From Caldifarciminota bacterium (GTDB lineage Bacteria; Hydrothermota; Hydrothermia; B15-G9; DRBW01), in NCBI GenBank assembly GCA_011042705.1, contig DRBW01000159.1:1-5545 (forward strand): 5,545 nucleotides of DNA, read 5' to 3'. Below, in pieces: positions 1-5,545 of the stretch. The stretch's first letter is position 1, and the number at the start of each line of letters is the position of its first letter. A program made the translations under genes and the position numbers. The notes under the pieces are model-generated. The model ran no database searches. It was not told where the DNA came from and saw only the letters and a list, made by a program, of their open reading frames with translations.

Positions 1-205
1 AAGAAATATCGTTTCTGCCCGTGTGATGGGTGATCCCGGCGGAAAAACCCAGTTCGGTGCGCATGAGGCGAAAGGGCATTACGCGAAACTCCATATGTGC
101 TTCGCTCTGAAGCGCCGATTCTGCAGAACCGATGGGGAGGCCGTATCCTAGAGATAGCTCGACCCTCGCGAAGTTAATGATGAAAAGCAGCAGAGCCAAT
201 TGCAT
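1..205 (-). CDS. Putative exported, outer-membrane beta-barrel-like protein (5' part only)
   Basis: My translation of the minus strand from the ATG at 205-203 stays open to the left edge, giving 68 residues with no stop. The protein starts MQLALLLFIINFA, a short hydrophobic stretch like a signal peptide core. It continues with alternating polar and apolar residues, for example VELSLGYGLPIG (about 15-26) and ELGFSAGITHHTGR (about 51-64), a texture typical of beta-barrel strands. The usual basic residues before the hydrophobic core are missing with this start; an in-frame GTG two codons upstream (211-209) would add an Arg, but a good ribosome site favours the ATG. The gene starts 2 bases after the pmbA stop, so it is probably co-transcribed and translationally coupled with tldD-pmbA. 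I do not recognise the family. The envelope location is inferred from this short N-terminal piece alone. Confidence 0.6.
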   Translation of the reverse strand, partial: MQLALLLFIINFARVELSLGYGLPIGSAESALQSEAHMEFRVMPFRLMRTELGFSAGITHHTGRNDIS

Positions 206-207
206 TC

Positions 208-1509
208 TCACTCCTTGGCCGTGACGTTGAGCTTTTCGAAGGCTATATAAGGAAGTATGTAGGGTCCCAGCGCCTCAGTATCTCTTGAGACGGCATAGAC
301 CCTGTTGAAGCAGTCATAGACGTTCCCGGCTACCATCGTGTCTTTGACCCTTCCGACGACTTCCCCCTTTTCGATGAGAAACCCGAGACCGATGTTGAGG
401 GAGAAATCGCCCGCCAGCAAGTTCGACTGTCCCCCTCCGATCACGGAATGGACCACGATGCCGTAGTCTATGTCTTTGAAGATCTCCGAAGACGGGATCT
501 CACCGGGTTCTATTAGAAGGTTGTTGAAGGAAGGGGATGGGAGTGAGCTATACTTTCTGAAGGCGTTGCCGGTCGATTCCATTCCTATTTTCGAGGAGGT
601 GTTGAGGTCGAGGAGATATCCTCTGAGGACTCCCTTTTCTATTAGAAACCTTTTCTTAACCGGAATTCCCTCATCGTCGAAGGGGCGGGTTCCCCAGCTC
701 CAGGGAATCGTTCCATCGTCGATGAAGGTGATGTTCTCACCCACTATTTTCTCGCCAATCCTGTTGGTAAGGGGAGAGATCCTCTTGGCTATGTTTTTGC
801 CGCTCAGCCCCACCGCGAAGGGCCTGATAAGGGAGAAGAGCGCCTGAGGTGCGAATACTACTTTTAGCTCGCCGCTCTTCGAGCGCGCCGTTCTGTCCGC
901 GTGTTCCAATTTTTTCAACAACTTTCTTATCAGGTCGTCAAAGGGCGGGAGCGGCTTGAGAGATGCCTTCTGCTCGTAAACCCATACGAACCCCGACTCC
1001 GTTATGGTGAATCCGCTTATCTCGAAAGAATAGAAGGTCTTTTCCATTTCGACCTGAAGGCCGGCTGAGTTGATGATGGTGGCTTTCTTGCGGGTGTAGT
1101 CCAGTTCCATGTCGATCTTAACGTCTCTGGCGAGTCCCTTTAGCTCCTCAAGGATGCGGTTTCCGATTTCTATCCGTTCCTTTTCGGGCCAGCCCTCGTC
1201 CGAATAGATCCGAAGGTCCGCCGTCTCCGAGGGGCCCGGGAATGAATAGGTAACCTTCTCACCGTACCTGGCCGACTCGAGAGCATATTCCACCACCTCA
1301 TCGGGACTTTCGAAATCGTTGGTCGACGAGAAGCCGAGTCGCCCATTGCGAATGAGACGTACGCCGACTCCGCGGTCAAACTTTTTTTCCAGAGACTGTA
1401 GTTCGTTCTGTTCGAAGATAACGGGATTGCTTTCGGTCTCCTCGAGATAAACTTCGAATCCTTCCAGATCCTTCTTTTTGAGAATTTCGACGATCTTTTC
1501 CATTTTCAT
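208..1509 (-). CDS. pmbA: PmbA/TldE, non-catalytic subunit of the TldD/TldE metalloprotease
   Basis: This 433-residue protein is the TldE (PmbA) partner of the cytoplasmic TldD/TldE heterodimer. In Escherichia coli that complex digests unfolded peptides, matures microcin B17 and degrades the CcdA antitoxin. The length fits the family (about 430-450). It shares the TldD fold signatures: DDEG followed by a basic stretch and LIEKGVLRG (278-297), then STGNAFR (312-318) and GDFSLNIGLGFLIEKG (367-382). Where TldD has HExxxH, this protein has a region around 221-240 with no His-Glu pair, so it should not bind the catalytic metal. The gene overlaps the tldD stop by 4 bases (ATGA), as expected for subunits made in fixed ratio. 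The start is slightly uncertain: the protein begins Met-Lys-Met, and a G-rich ribosome site (1513-1517) is 3 bases from the first ATG but 9 from the second (1503). Confidence 0.92.
   Translation of the reverse strand: MKMEKIVEILKKKDLEGFEVYLEETESNPVIFEQNELQSLEKKFDRGVGVRLIRNGRLGFSSTNDFESPDEVVEYALESARYGEKVTYSFPGPSETADLRIYSDEGWPEKERIEIGNRILEELKGLARDVKIDMELDYTRKKATIINSAGLQVEMEKTFYSFEISGFTITESGFVWVYEQKASLKPLPPFDDLIRKLLKKLEHADRTARSKSGELKVVFAPQALFSLIRPFAVGLSGKNIAKRISPLTNRIGEKIVGENITFIDDGTIPWSWGTRPFDDEGIPVKKRFLIEKGVLRGYLLDLNTSSKIGMESTGNAFRKYSSLPSPSFNNLLIEPGEIPSSEIFKDIDYGIVVHSVIGGGQSNLLAGDFSLNIGLGFLIEKGEVVGRVKDTMVAGNVYDCFNRVYAVSRDTEALGPYILPYIAFEKLNVTAKE
211..216 (-). promoter_or_regulatory. Ribosome binding site for the exported-protein gene, inside the end of pmbA
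   Basis: The minus strand reads AAGGAG, formed by the last two sense codons of pmbA (Lys-Glu), and lies 5 bases before the ATG at 205. This spacing supports the ATG over the GTG at 211-209, which would touch the Shine-Dalgarno itself. Placement within the upstream gene implies that ribosomes finishing pmbA can reinitiate on the next gene. Confidence 0.7.
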
Positions 1510-2870
1510 TTTCCCCCTATCACCACGTTTTTGATCCTGATGTGGGGCGATCCGTCGGAGACGGGCAGGGGAAACTGTCCTCTCTTTCCACAGCCTCCGA
1601 GTCCCCCGTAGAGCACGAGGTCCTTTCCTATTCCTTCGATGTTTTTGAGCGTTTCAAAGACGTTGCCGGAGAGAACCACATCTCTGACCATCTCACCGAT
1701 CCTGCCGTTTTCTATCTTATAGGCTCTTTCCGCGGAAAAGGTGAACATCTCGAGCTCCGTCTGACCCCCGAGCGCTCCGATCACGTAGAGTCCCCTTTCT
1801 ATCCCTTCCAGGAGTTCTTCGAATTCCTTGTCACCTCGGTCTATGTAAGTCACGGTCATCCTGACGATGGGCATAAAGCTGAAGTCGATCGCCCTGGCAT
1901 TGCCCGTGACATCTTCTCCCATGAGCTCGGCCGTCTGTCTCGAGTGAAGCCTGCCAACAAGAATGCCGTCTTTAATGAGGTAGTTCTTTCTCGCCCTCAC
2001 TCCCTCGTCGTCGTAGCCGATATAACCCCTTTCACCTATCATGCTGCCGTCGTCTATGACGTTGAGGTAATCAGGGCCAAAACGGGAGCCCTTCTTCATT
2101 ATCGCCTTAAGTTTCTCGTTCCTCGCCATGTGATCCGCCTCGGAGAGATGTCCAAAAGCTTCGTGGATGAAAGTTCCCGCTATCCTCGGATCGAGAACAA
2201 CGGTGTAAACTCCCCCCTCCACCTTCTCGGCCTTGAGGAGGTCGAGGGAATGTTTCACCACTTCCTCCACGTCGGTCTCGTGGTCGAGAACTGTCCCGAA
2301 GCCTCTCTGGTCGCCGAAGGAGTTGAAGGCCATCTGGACATTGCTGCCATCCCTGGCAAAAGAAGCAAAACTCACCCCGCAGTAGATTTTCTCTATCTCA
2401 AGCTCGGTTCCCTCGGTGGAATAAAAGTAGGTCTTCACGAACCTGTCCTCGTAGAGCACCCTTGAACTCTGGATCTTTTCGCCGGCACTCAGTATGATCT
2501 CGTTGTACTTCCGCGCCAGGTCTACCTTTTCCTCAAGGCCATGCTCGAGGGGGTTGTCATCAACGACTGCTTTTATCCTGTCCTTCACCGGATCTACCTT
2601 TTTGAGGCCGGAGCCCTTTGTCTCCGATATTCTGGCGAGACGCTGGGCTTCCTCGACGGCTTTCGGAAGCTCATCTATGGAATTGAAGGTGGCAAAACCG
2701 AAGCTGCCCCGGTGGAAGGCCCTTACTGACCCGCCCTTTTTCTTGTTGGTTCCGGCCTTTTCGAGCTCTTTCCCCGAATAAACTATCTGGGTTATCGTGC
2801 TTTCTTCCAGGCGAATGTCAAGATATTCCACTGCCGCAAGTTCCAGCGCCTTTTTTATTATGCTTTCCAT
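1506..2870 (-). CDS. tldD: TldD, catalytic zinc-protease subunit of TldD/TldE
   Basis: This 454-residue protein is the catalytic half of the TldD/TldE peptide protease. The metal site HEAFGH (HExxxH) is at residues 236-241 (bases 2165-2148), following VVLDPRIAGTFI, the usual strand leading into the active site. Further family marks are DDEGVRARK (287-295), VTGNARA (321-327), GGQTELEMFTFSAERAY (368-384) and the C-terminal GGLGGCGKRGQ (422-432). The Cys at 427 matches the conserved Cys near the metal in this family. The length is a little below E. coli TldD (about 480). The ATG at 2870 has GGAGGT (2880-2875) 4 bases upstream and a near-consensus promoter behind it. It is the first gene of the tldD-pmbA-exported protein unit. 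The native substrate is unknown: no candidate precursor peptide or toxin-antitoxin pair is visible nearby. Confidence 0.95.
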   Translation of the reverse strand: MESIIKKALELAAVEYLDIRLEESTITQIVYSGKELEKAGTNKKKGGSVRAFHRGSFGFATFNSIDELPKAVEEAQRLARISETKGSGLKKVDPVKDRIKAVVDDNPLEHGLEEKVDLARKYNEIILSAGEKIQSSRVLYEDRFVKTYFYSTEGTELEIEKIYCGVSFASFARDGSNVQMAFNSFGDQRGFGTVLDHETDVEEVVKHSLDLLKAEKVEGGVYTVVLDPRIAGTFIHEAFGHLSEADHMARNEKLKAIMKKGSRFGPDYLNVIDDGSMIGERGYIGYDDEGVRARKNYLIKDGILVGRLHSRQTAELMGEDVTGNARAIDFSFMPIVRMTVTYIDRGDKEFEELLEGIERGLYVIGALGGQTELEMFTFSAERAYKIENGRIGEMVRDVVLSGNVFETLKNIEGIGKDLVLYGGLGGCGKRGQFPLPVSDGSPHIRIKNVVIGGK

Positions 2871-2887
2871 TTTGACCTCCTGACCTT

Positions 2888-2917
2888 ATTATAATTCAAG
2901 CGTTCTCAAAGGGTCAA
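2888..2917 (-). promoter_or_regulatory. Sigma-70-type promoter for the tldD-pmbA unit
   Basis: Read on the minus strand, a TTGACC -35 box (2917-2912) is followed by an 18-base spacer and a perfect TATAAT -10 box (2893-2888). The expected transcription start is near 2881, giving a leader of only about 10-12 bases that still contains the GGAGGT ribosome site (2880-2875). The match to the housekeeping consensus is 5 of 6 at -35 and 6 of 6 at -10. The transcription start is inferred from spacing only. Confidence 0.7.
2890..2895 (+). promoter_or_regulatory. Probable -10 box for ridA-buk
   Basis: A perfect TATAAT on the plus strand overlaps the tldD -10 box, because the eight bases 2888-2895 (ATTATAAT) equal their own reverse complement. 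Transcription would start near 2902, giving a leader of about 40 bases that includes the ridA ribosome site. No good -35 box sits at the standard distance: TTGACC at 2872-2877 leaves only 12 bases. The plus-strand promoter is therefore weaker, or depends on an activator. The other AT-rich run (2922-2930) lies too close to the ribosome site to serve ridA. Confidence 0.45.
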
Positions 2918-2927
2918 TCTACATTAT

Positions 2928-2935
2928 AAAGGAGG
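2928..2935 (+). promoter_or_regulatory. Ribosome binding site of ridA
   Basis: AAAGGAGG is a near-perfect anti-16S match, 8 bases before the ATG at 2944. It fixes the ridA start and suggests efficient translation. Confidence 0.85.
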
Positions 2936-2943
2936 AACTTCCG

Positions 2944-3318
2944 ATGAAAGTAGTTAATACCGATAAAGCCCCGAGACCCGTTGGCCCTTATTCACAGGCA
3001 CTGTGGGCCGGCGAGTTTCTCTTTATCTCTGGACAGATCGGGATAGAGCCCCGCACTGGAGTGCTGGCGGAGGGGCTGGGAGCCCAGTTTCGTCAGATCC
3101 TTAAGAACCTGGGGGCGATCCTGGATGCTGCTTCCCTGAGACCCGAAGACATCATCAAGACCGTCATTTATCTGACCGATATCTCCGCCTTCGGCGAGGT
3201 GAACGATCTTTACGCTGAATTTTTCCGTGAACCCTATCCTGCCAGATCCGTCGTTGAGGTCACGGCGCTGCCTAAAGGAGCGCTTGTTGAGCTTGAAGCA
3301 ATAGCCAGGAGGGAGTAA
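2944..3318 (+). CDS. ridA: RidA family enamine/imine deaminase (YjgF/YER057c/UK114)
   Basis: This 124-residue protein has the standard length and layout of RidA, a small cytoplasmic trimer that hydrolyses reactive 2-aminoacrylate and other enamine/imine intermediates released by PLP-dependent amino-acid enzymes, giving 2-oxo acids and ammonia. Visible signatures are GPYSQA (14-19), FISGQIG (27-33), IIKTVIYLTDI (70-80) and PARSVVEVTALPKGA (99-113), then LEAIA near the C-terminus. Arg101 aligns with the carboxylate-binding Arg105 of E. coli RidA, and Tyr16 and Glu118 match the other conserved active-site positions. The stop codon directly abuts the buk start, so the two form an operon. RidA paralogues differ in substrate, but the conserved Arg supports true deaminase activity. 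Confidence 0.93.
   Translation: MKVVNTDKAPRPVGPYSQALWAGEFLFISGQIGIEPRTGVLAEGLGAQFRQILKNLGAILDAASLRPEDIIKTVIYLTDISAFGEVNDLYAEFFREPYPARSVVEVTALPKGALVELEAIARRE
3307..3312 (+). promoter_or_regulatory. Ribosome binding site of buk inside the end of ridA
   Basis: AGGAGG lies in the last codons of ridA, 6 bases before the buk ATG at 3319. It fixes that start and points to translational coupling of the two genes. Confidence 0.75.
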
Positions 3319-4386
3319 ATGTACAGGATACTGGTTATAAATCCCGGCGCCGGTTCCACCAAGATAGGCCTCTTTGAGGACGAAAGGAAGATCAGGGAAC
3401 GCGAGCTTCGACACGACCCCGAGGAACTCAGGAAGTACGAGACCACGATCGACCAGCTGGAGATGAGGGAAAAGGCTGTCCTCGATTTTCTCAGGGAGGA
3501 AGGACTGGAGCCCTCGGAGCTTCATGCCGTTATAGGAAGAGGTGGGGCTTTCAAACCTCTCCAGGGAGGCATATACAGGGTGAACGAGAGGCTCATAAGT
3601 GACATAAAAGAGGGAAAGGTGCAGGCCGATCACCCTTCTAATCTCGGGGCCCTTATCGCCCATAAGCTGGCATCTCCCCATGGCATTCCAGCTTTTTTTG
3701 CCGATCCCGTTTCCGTGGATGAATTCGACGAGATTTCGCGGCTTTCGGGTTTACCCGAACTTCCCAGACTGAGCCTTTCCCACGCTCTCAACACGAAGTA
3801 CGTGGCAAAAAAAGTTGCTGCTTCAAAGGGGAAACGATATGAGGAGATGAATATGATAGTGGCCCACCTCGGAACGGGAATCTCCATATCACCTCATAGA
3901 AAGGGAAAGATGTTCGATGTCAACAATGCCAACGACGGCGGTCCCTTTTCTCCTCAGCGGGCCGGCACTCTGCCCACCACTGGTCTCATAAAGCTTTCTT
4001 TTTCCGGAAAATACTCTAAAAAAGAACTTCTGAAGAGGGTAACCAGGGAAGCCGGGCTCCTCGCTTATCTCGGGACCGACGATCTGAGGAAGGTAGAGGA
4101 GAGGATCGAGGCAGGGGACGGCGAAGCCAGACTGGTCTACGATGCTATGGTTTATCAGATCGCGAAGGAGATAGGAGCTATGGCTGCAGCGTTGCGCGGA
4201 GAGGTGGACGTTATAATTTTGACAGGGGGAATGGCGAGATCTCCGAAAATAGTGAGGGATATCGAGGGATACATCTCCTGGATAGCTCCCGTCGAGGTTA
4301 TCCCCGGCGAGAACGAACTCGAAGCCCTGGCCTATGCAGCGCTCAGAGCCCTCAAGGGGCTCGAGGAGCCGAAAGAATACGTGTGA
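3319..4386 (+). CDS. buk: Butyrate kinase family (acyl-phosphate kinase)
   Basis: This 355-residue protein belongs to the acetate/butyrate kinase (ASKHA fold) family, which interconverts acyl-phosphate plus ADP with free acid plus ATP, the last energy-yielding step of butyrate or branched-chain acid fermentation. Seen are the N-terminal phosphate loop ILVINPGAGSTKIG (4-17), the GRGGAFKPLQGGIY segment (73-86), HPSNLGALIAH (105-115), ADPVSVDEF (128-136), VAHLGTGISIS (181-191), NNANDGGPFSPQRAGTLP (202-219) and the adenosine-binding ILTGGMARSP (300-309). The length suits butyrate kinase (about 355-375) rather than acetate kinase (about 400). Two positions look unusual: HLGTG where I recall HLGGG, and a loop apparently one residue shorter than the usual DGDGPF form. 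The acid used could be butyrate, isobutyrate or isovalerate. No phosphate butyryltransferase gene is in view. Confidence 0.9.
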   Translation: MYRILVINPGAGSTKIGLFEDERKIRERELRHDPEELRKYETTIDQLEMREKAVLDFLREEGLEPSELHAVIGRGGAFKPLQGGIYRVNERLISDIKEGKVQADHPSNLGALIAHKLASPHGIPAFFADPVSVDEFDEISRLSGLPELPRLSLSHALNTKYVAKKVAASKGKRYEEMNMIVAHLGTGISISPHRKGKMFDVNNANDGGPFSPQRAGTLPTTGLIKLSFSGKYSKKELLKRVTREAGLLAYLGTDDLRKVEERIEAGDGEARLVYDAMVYQIAKEIGAMAAALRGEVDVIILTGGMARSPKIVRDIEGYISWIAPVEVIPGENELEALAYAALRALKGLEEPKEYV

Positions 4387-4422
4387 TCTCAGGAGACTGA
4401 AACTTTCATCTATACTGATTTA

Positions 4423-4444
4423 AAAGGGCTGATTTTACCCCTTT
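4423..4444. terminator. Weak hairpin between convergent buk and rtcB
   Basis: AAAGGG (4423-4428) and CCCTTT (4439-4444) form a perfect 6-bp stem with a 10-base loop. It overlaps the last codons of rtcB. Read on the minus strand, the stem is followed by a short T/A run (TTTTAAAT), so it might end rtcB transcription. On the plus strand no T-tract follows, so it is a poor terminator for buk. The stem is short and this is a tentative call. Confidence 0.3.
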
Positions 4445-5545
4445 ACGACGCCCAGAGGCTGCATTTTTGCTATTTTCCTTGAAATGCCGGCGTTGTGAAC
4501 GACCCTCACGACTATGTCTATGTCCTTATAGGCATCGGGGACCTCCTCGCCGAGGGTCTTGAAGGAATGAGCCCTGACAATGATGCCCCTGGCCCTCAAT
4601 TCGTCCTCGATTCGGCGGCCTCTCGTTACTCTGAGGGCTGCCTTCCTGGACAGGACCCTGCCGGCGCCGTGGCAGGTGGAACCGAAGCTCTCCTTCATGG
4701 CTCTCTCCGTTCCAACTAACACGTAGGAAGCGGTACCCATATCCCCTGGGATCAGGACGGGCTGTCCCGTTTCCCTGTAAAGTTCAGACAGAGAAGGATG
4801 ACCCTTCGCAAAGGCACGGGTGGCTCCTTTCCTGTGCACTACGAGCGTCATTTTCTTCCCGTTCACCACGTGGTCCTCCACTTTGGCGATGTTGTGGGCG
4901 ACATCGTAGACGATTTCTATGCCGAGTTCTTCAAAGCTCACGCCGAAGGCCTGTTCGAAGCTCTCTCTGACCCAGTGGGTTATAAACTGGCGGTTTGCCC
5001 AGGCATAATTGGCGGCACAGGCCATTGCTCCGAAATAGTCCTGACCTTCTCTTGACTTAAAGGGAACAGAGGCGAGCTGCCTGTCGGGCACCCTGATTCC
5101 ATAACGATCCATGGCGCGGCCGAGGATCTTCACGTAGTCGTCGCAGATCTGATGGCCGAAGCCCCTCGATCCGGTGTGGATCATGACGGTCACCAGTCCC
5201 TTCTCGAGCCCGAAACGGGAGGCTATCTTCTCATCATAGACCTCTTCGACGACCTGGATCTCCAGGAAGTGATTGCCCGCACCGAGAGAACCGAGCTGAG
5301 GTTTTCCCCTCTGTCGAGCTCTCGGCGATACCTTGGAGGGGTTCGCTCCCTTCAGCCTGCCTCCTTCCTCGATTCTTTTGAGGTCTTCCTTCTTGCCGTA
5401 GCCCCTGCTCACAACCCACTCGGCCCCGCGCACCATGACTTCTTCGAGCTCGCTTTCCGATACCCTGATCTTTCCCCCTTCGCCCACGCCGGCGGGCACA
5501 TTTCTGAATATTATGTCGAGGAGTTTTTCAAGCCTCCCTTTGAGT
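4435..5545 (-). CDS. rtcB: RtcB RNA-splicing ligase (3'-phosphate/5'-OH), N-terminus beyond the window
   Basis: RtcB joins RNA 2',3'-cyclic phosphate or 3'-phosphate ends to 5'-OH ends using GTP and Mn2+, in tRNA splicing or RNA repair. The visible part is 369 residues plus stop. The reading frame stays open to the right edge (LKGRLEKLLDIIFRN before VPAGVG), so the GTG at 5499 is an internal Val codon, not the start. Numbering from the edge, NHFLE holds Asn91, His92 and Glu95; HTGSRG holds His123; AHNIAK holds His217; STCHGAGR holds His292, the guanylylated residue; GVVKG ends with Lys368. By memory-based alignment these correspond to N202, H203, E206, H234, H329, H404 and K480 of Pyrococcus horikoshii RtcB. 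About 110 residues with the first metal ligands (Asp95 and Cys98) are missing. No intein interrupts the visible part. The gene converges on buk. Confidence 0.95.
   Translation of the reverse strand, partial: LKGRLEKLLDIIFRNVPAGVGEGGKIRVSESELEEVMVRGAEWVVSRGYGKKEDLKRIEEGGRLKGANPSKVSPRARQRGKPQLGSLGAGNHFLEIQVVEEVYDEKIASRFGLEKGLVTVMIHTGSRGFGHQICDDYVKILGRAMDRYGIRVPDRQLASVPFKSREGQDYFGAMACAANYAWANRQFITHWVRESFEQAFGVSFEELGIEIVYDVAHNIAKVEDHVVNGKKMTLVVHRKGATRAFAKGHPSLSELYRETGQPVLIPGDMGTASYVLVGTERAMKESFGSTCHGAGRVLSRKAALRVTRGRRIEDELRARGIIVRAHSFKTLGEEVPDAYKDIDIVVRVVHNAGISRKIAKMQPLGVVKG

Noticed and set aside
1542..2465. A 307-codon open frame on the plus strand, opposite tldD.
   Set aside because: It lies wholly antisense to tldD, whose protein has clear family motifs, including the metal site. 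Its translation shows no family signature, and it is a frame shadow of GC-biased coding sequence.
2871..2943. A small peptide gene or riboswitch in the divergent gap.
   Set aside because: The 73 bases are filled by two ribosome sites and promoter elements. There is no room for a structured leader, and no short ORF with its own start signals was seen.
2992..3681. A 229-codon open frame on the minus strand across ridA and buk.
   Set aside because: It runs antisense through two well-supported genes and their junction, with no recognisable domain in the translation.
3319..4386. Acetate kinase as the identity of the buk gene.
   Set aside because: At 355 residues it is shorter than acetate kinase (about 400), and its INPGAGSTKIG, HPSNLGALIAH and NNANDGGPFSP segments follow the butyrate kinase pattern.
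5497..5499. GTG as the start codon of rtcB.
   Set aside because: The frame stays open upstream to the window edge and encodes LLDIIFRN before VPAGVG, matching the continuous RtcB sequence. The GTG is an internal Val codon.
4435..5545. An intein within rtcB, which occurs in some RtcB genes.
   Set aside because: The visible motifs follow one another at spacings equal to the Pyrococcus mature protein within one residue, leaving no room for an insertion. The unseen N-terminal part cannot be judged.

Overview
The window carries six genes in three transcription blocks, in GC-moderate bacterial DNA (slightly above half G+C by eye) with frequent AGG/AGA and ATA codons. The butyrate kinase and the TldD/PmbA pair resemble, from memory, the versions in Thermotogota, and amino-acid or sugar fermentation would fit that. 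This is an inference; a Thermotogota lineage with fairly high GC is my best guess, and other anaerobic diderm phyla (for example Synergistota) are not excluded.

Left block, minus strand (2870 down to 1): tldD, then pmbA/tldE with a 4-base ATGA overlap, then the 5' part of a third gene that starts 2 bases after pmbA and runs off the left edge. TldD and TldE form a heterodimeric metalloprotease that degrades or matures unfolded peptides. TldD here has the HExxxH site and the C-terminal Cys motif; PmbA lacks both, as expected for the non-catalytic subunit. The third gene encodes a hydrophobic N-terminus followed by amphipathic strand-like sequence, suggesting an exported or outer-membrane beta-barrel-type protein of unknown function.

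Middle block, plus strand (2944 to 4386): ridA and buk abut with no intergenic base. RidA clears reactive enamine/imine intermediates and butyrate kinase makes ATP from acyl-phosphate, so the pair suggests amino-acid fermentation. The 73-bp gap between tldD and ridA (2871-2943) is a divergent promoter region. It has a strong minus-strand promoter for tldD (TTGACC, 18 bp, TATAAT), and its -10 lies in the palindrome ATTATAAT, which also reads TATAAT on the plus strand toward ridA.

Right block, minus strand (5545 down to 4435): most of an RtcB RNA ligase, lacking about its first 110 residues beyond the right edge. It converges on buk across a 48-bp gap with a weak hairpin. The only non-coding stretches are these two short gaps. 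No RNA gene, mobile element, CRISPR array or other large repeat was seen. The genes are all known families or ordinary hypotheticals, and I see no convincing new system; the most notable points are the gene pairings and the shared promoter.
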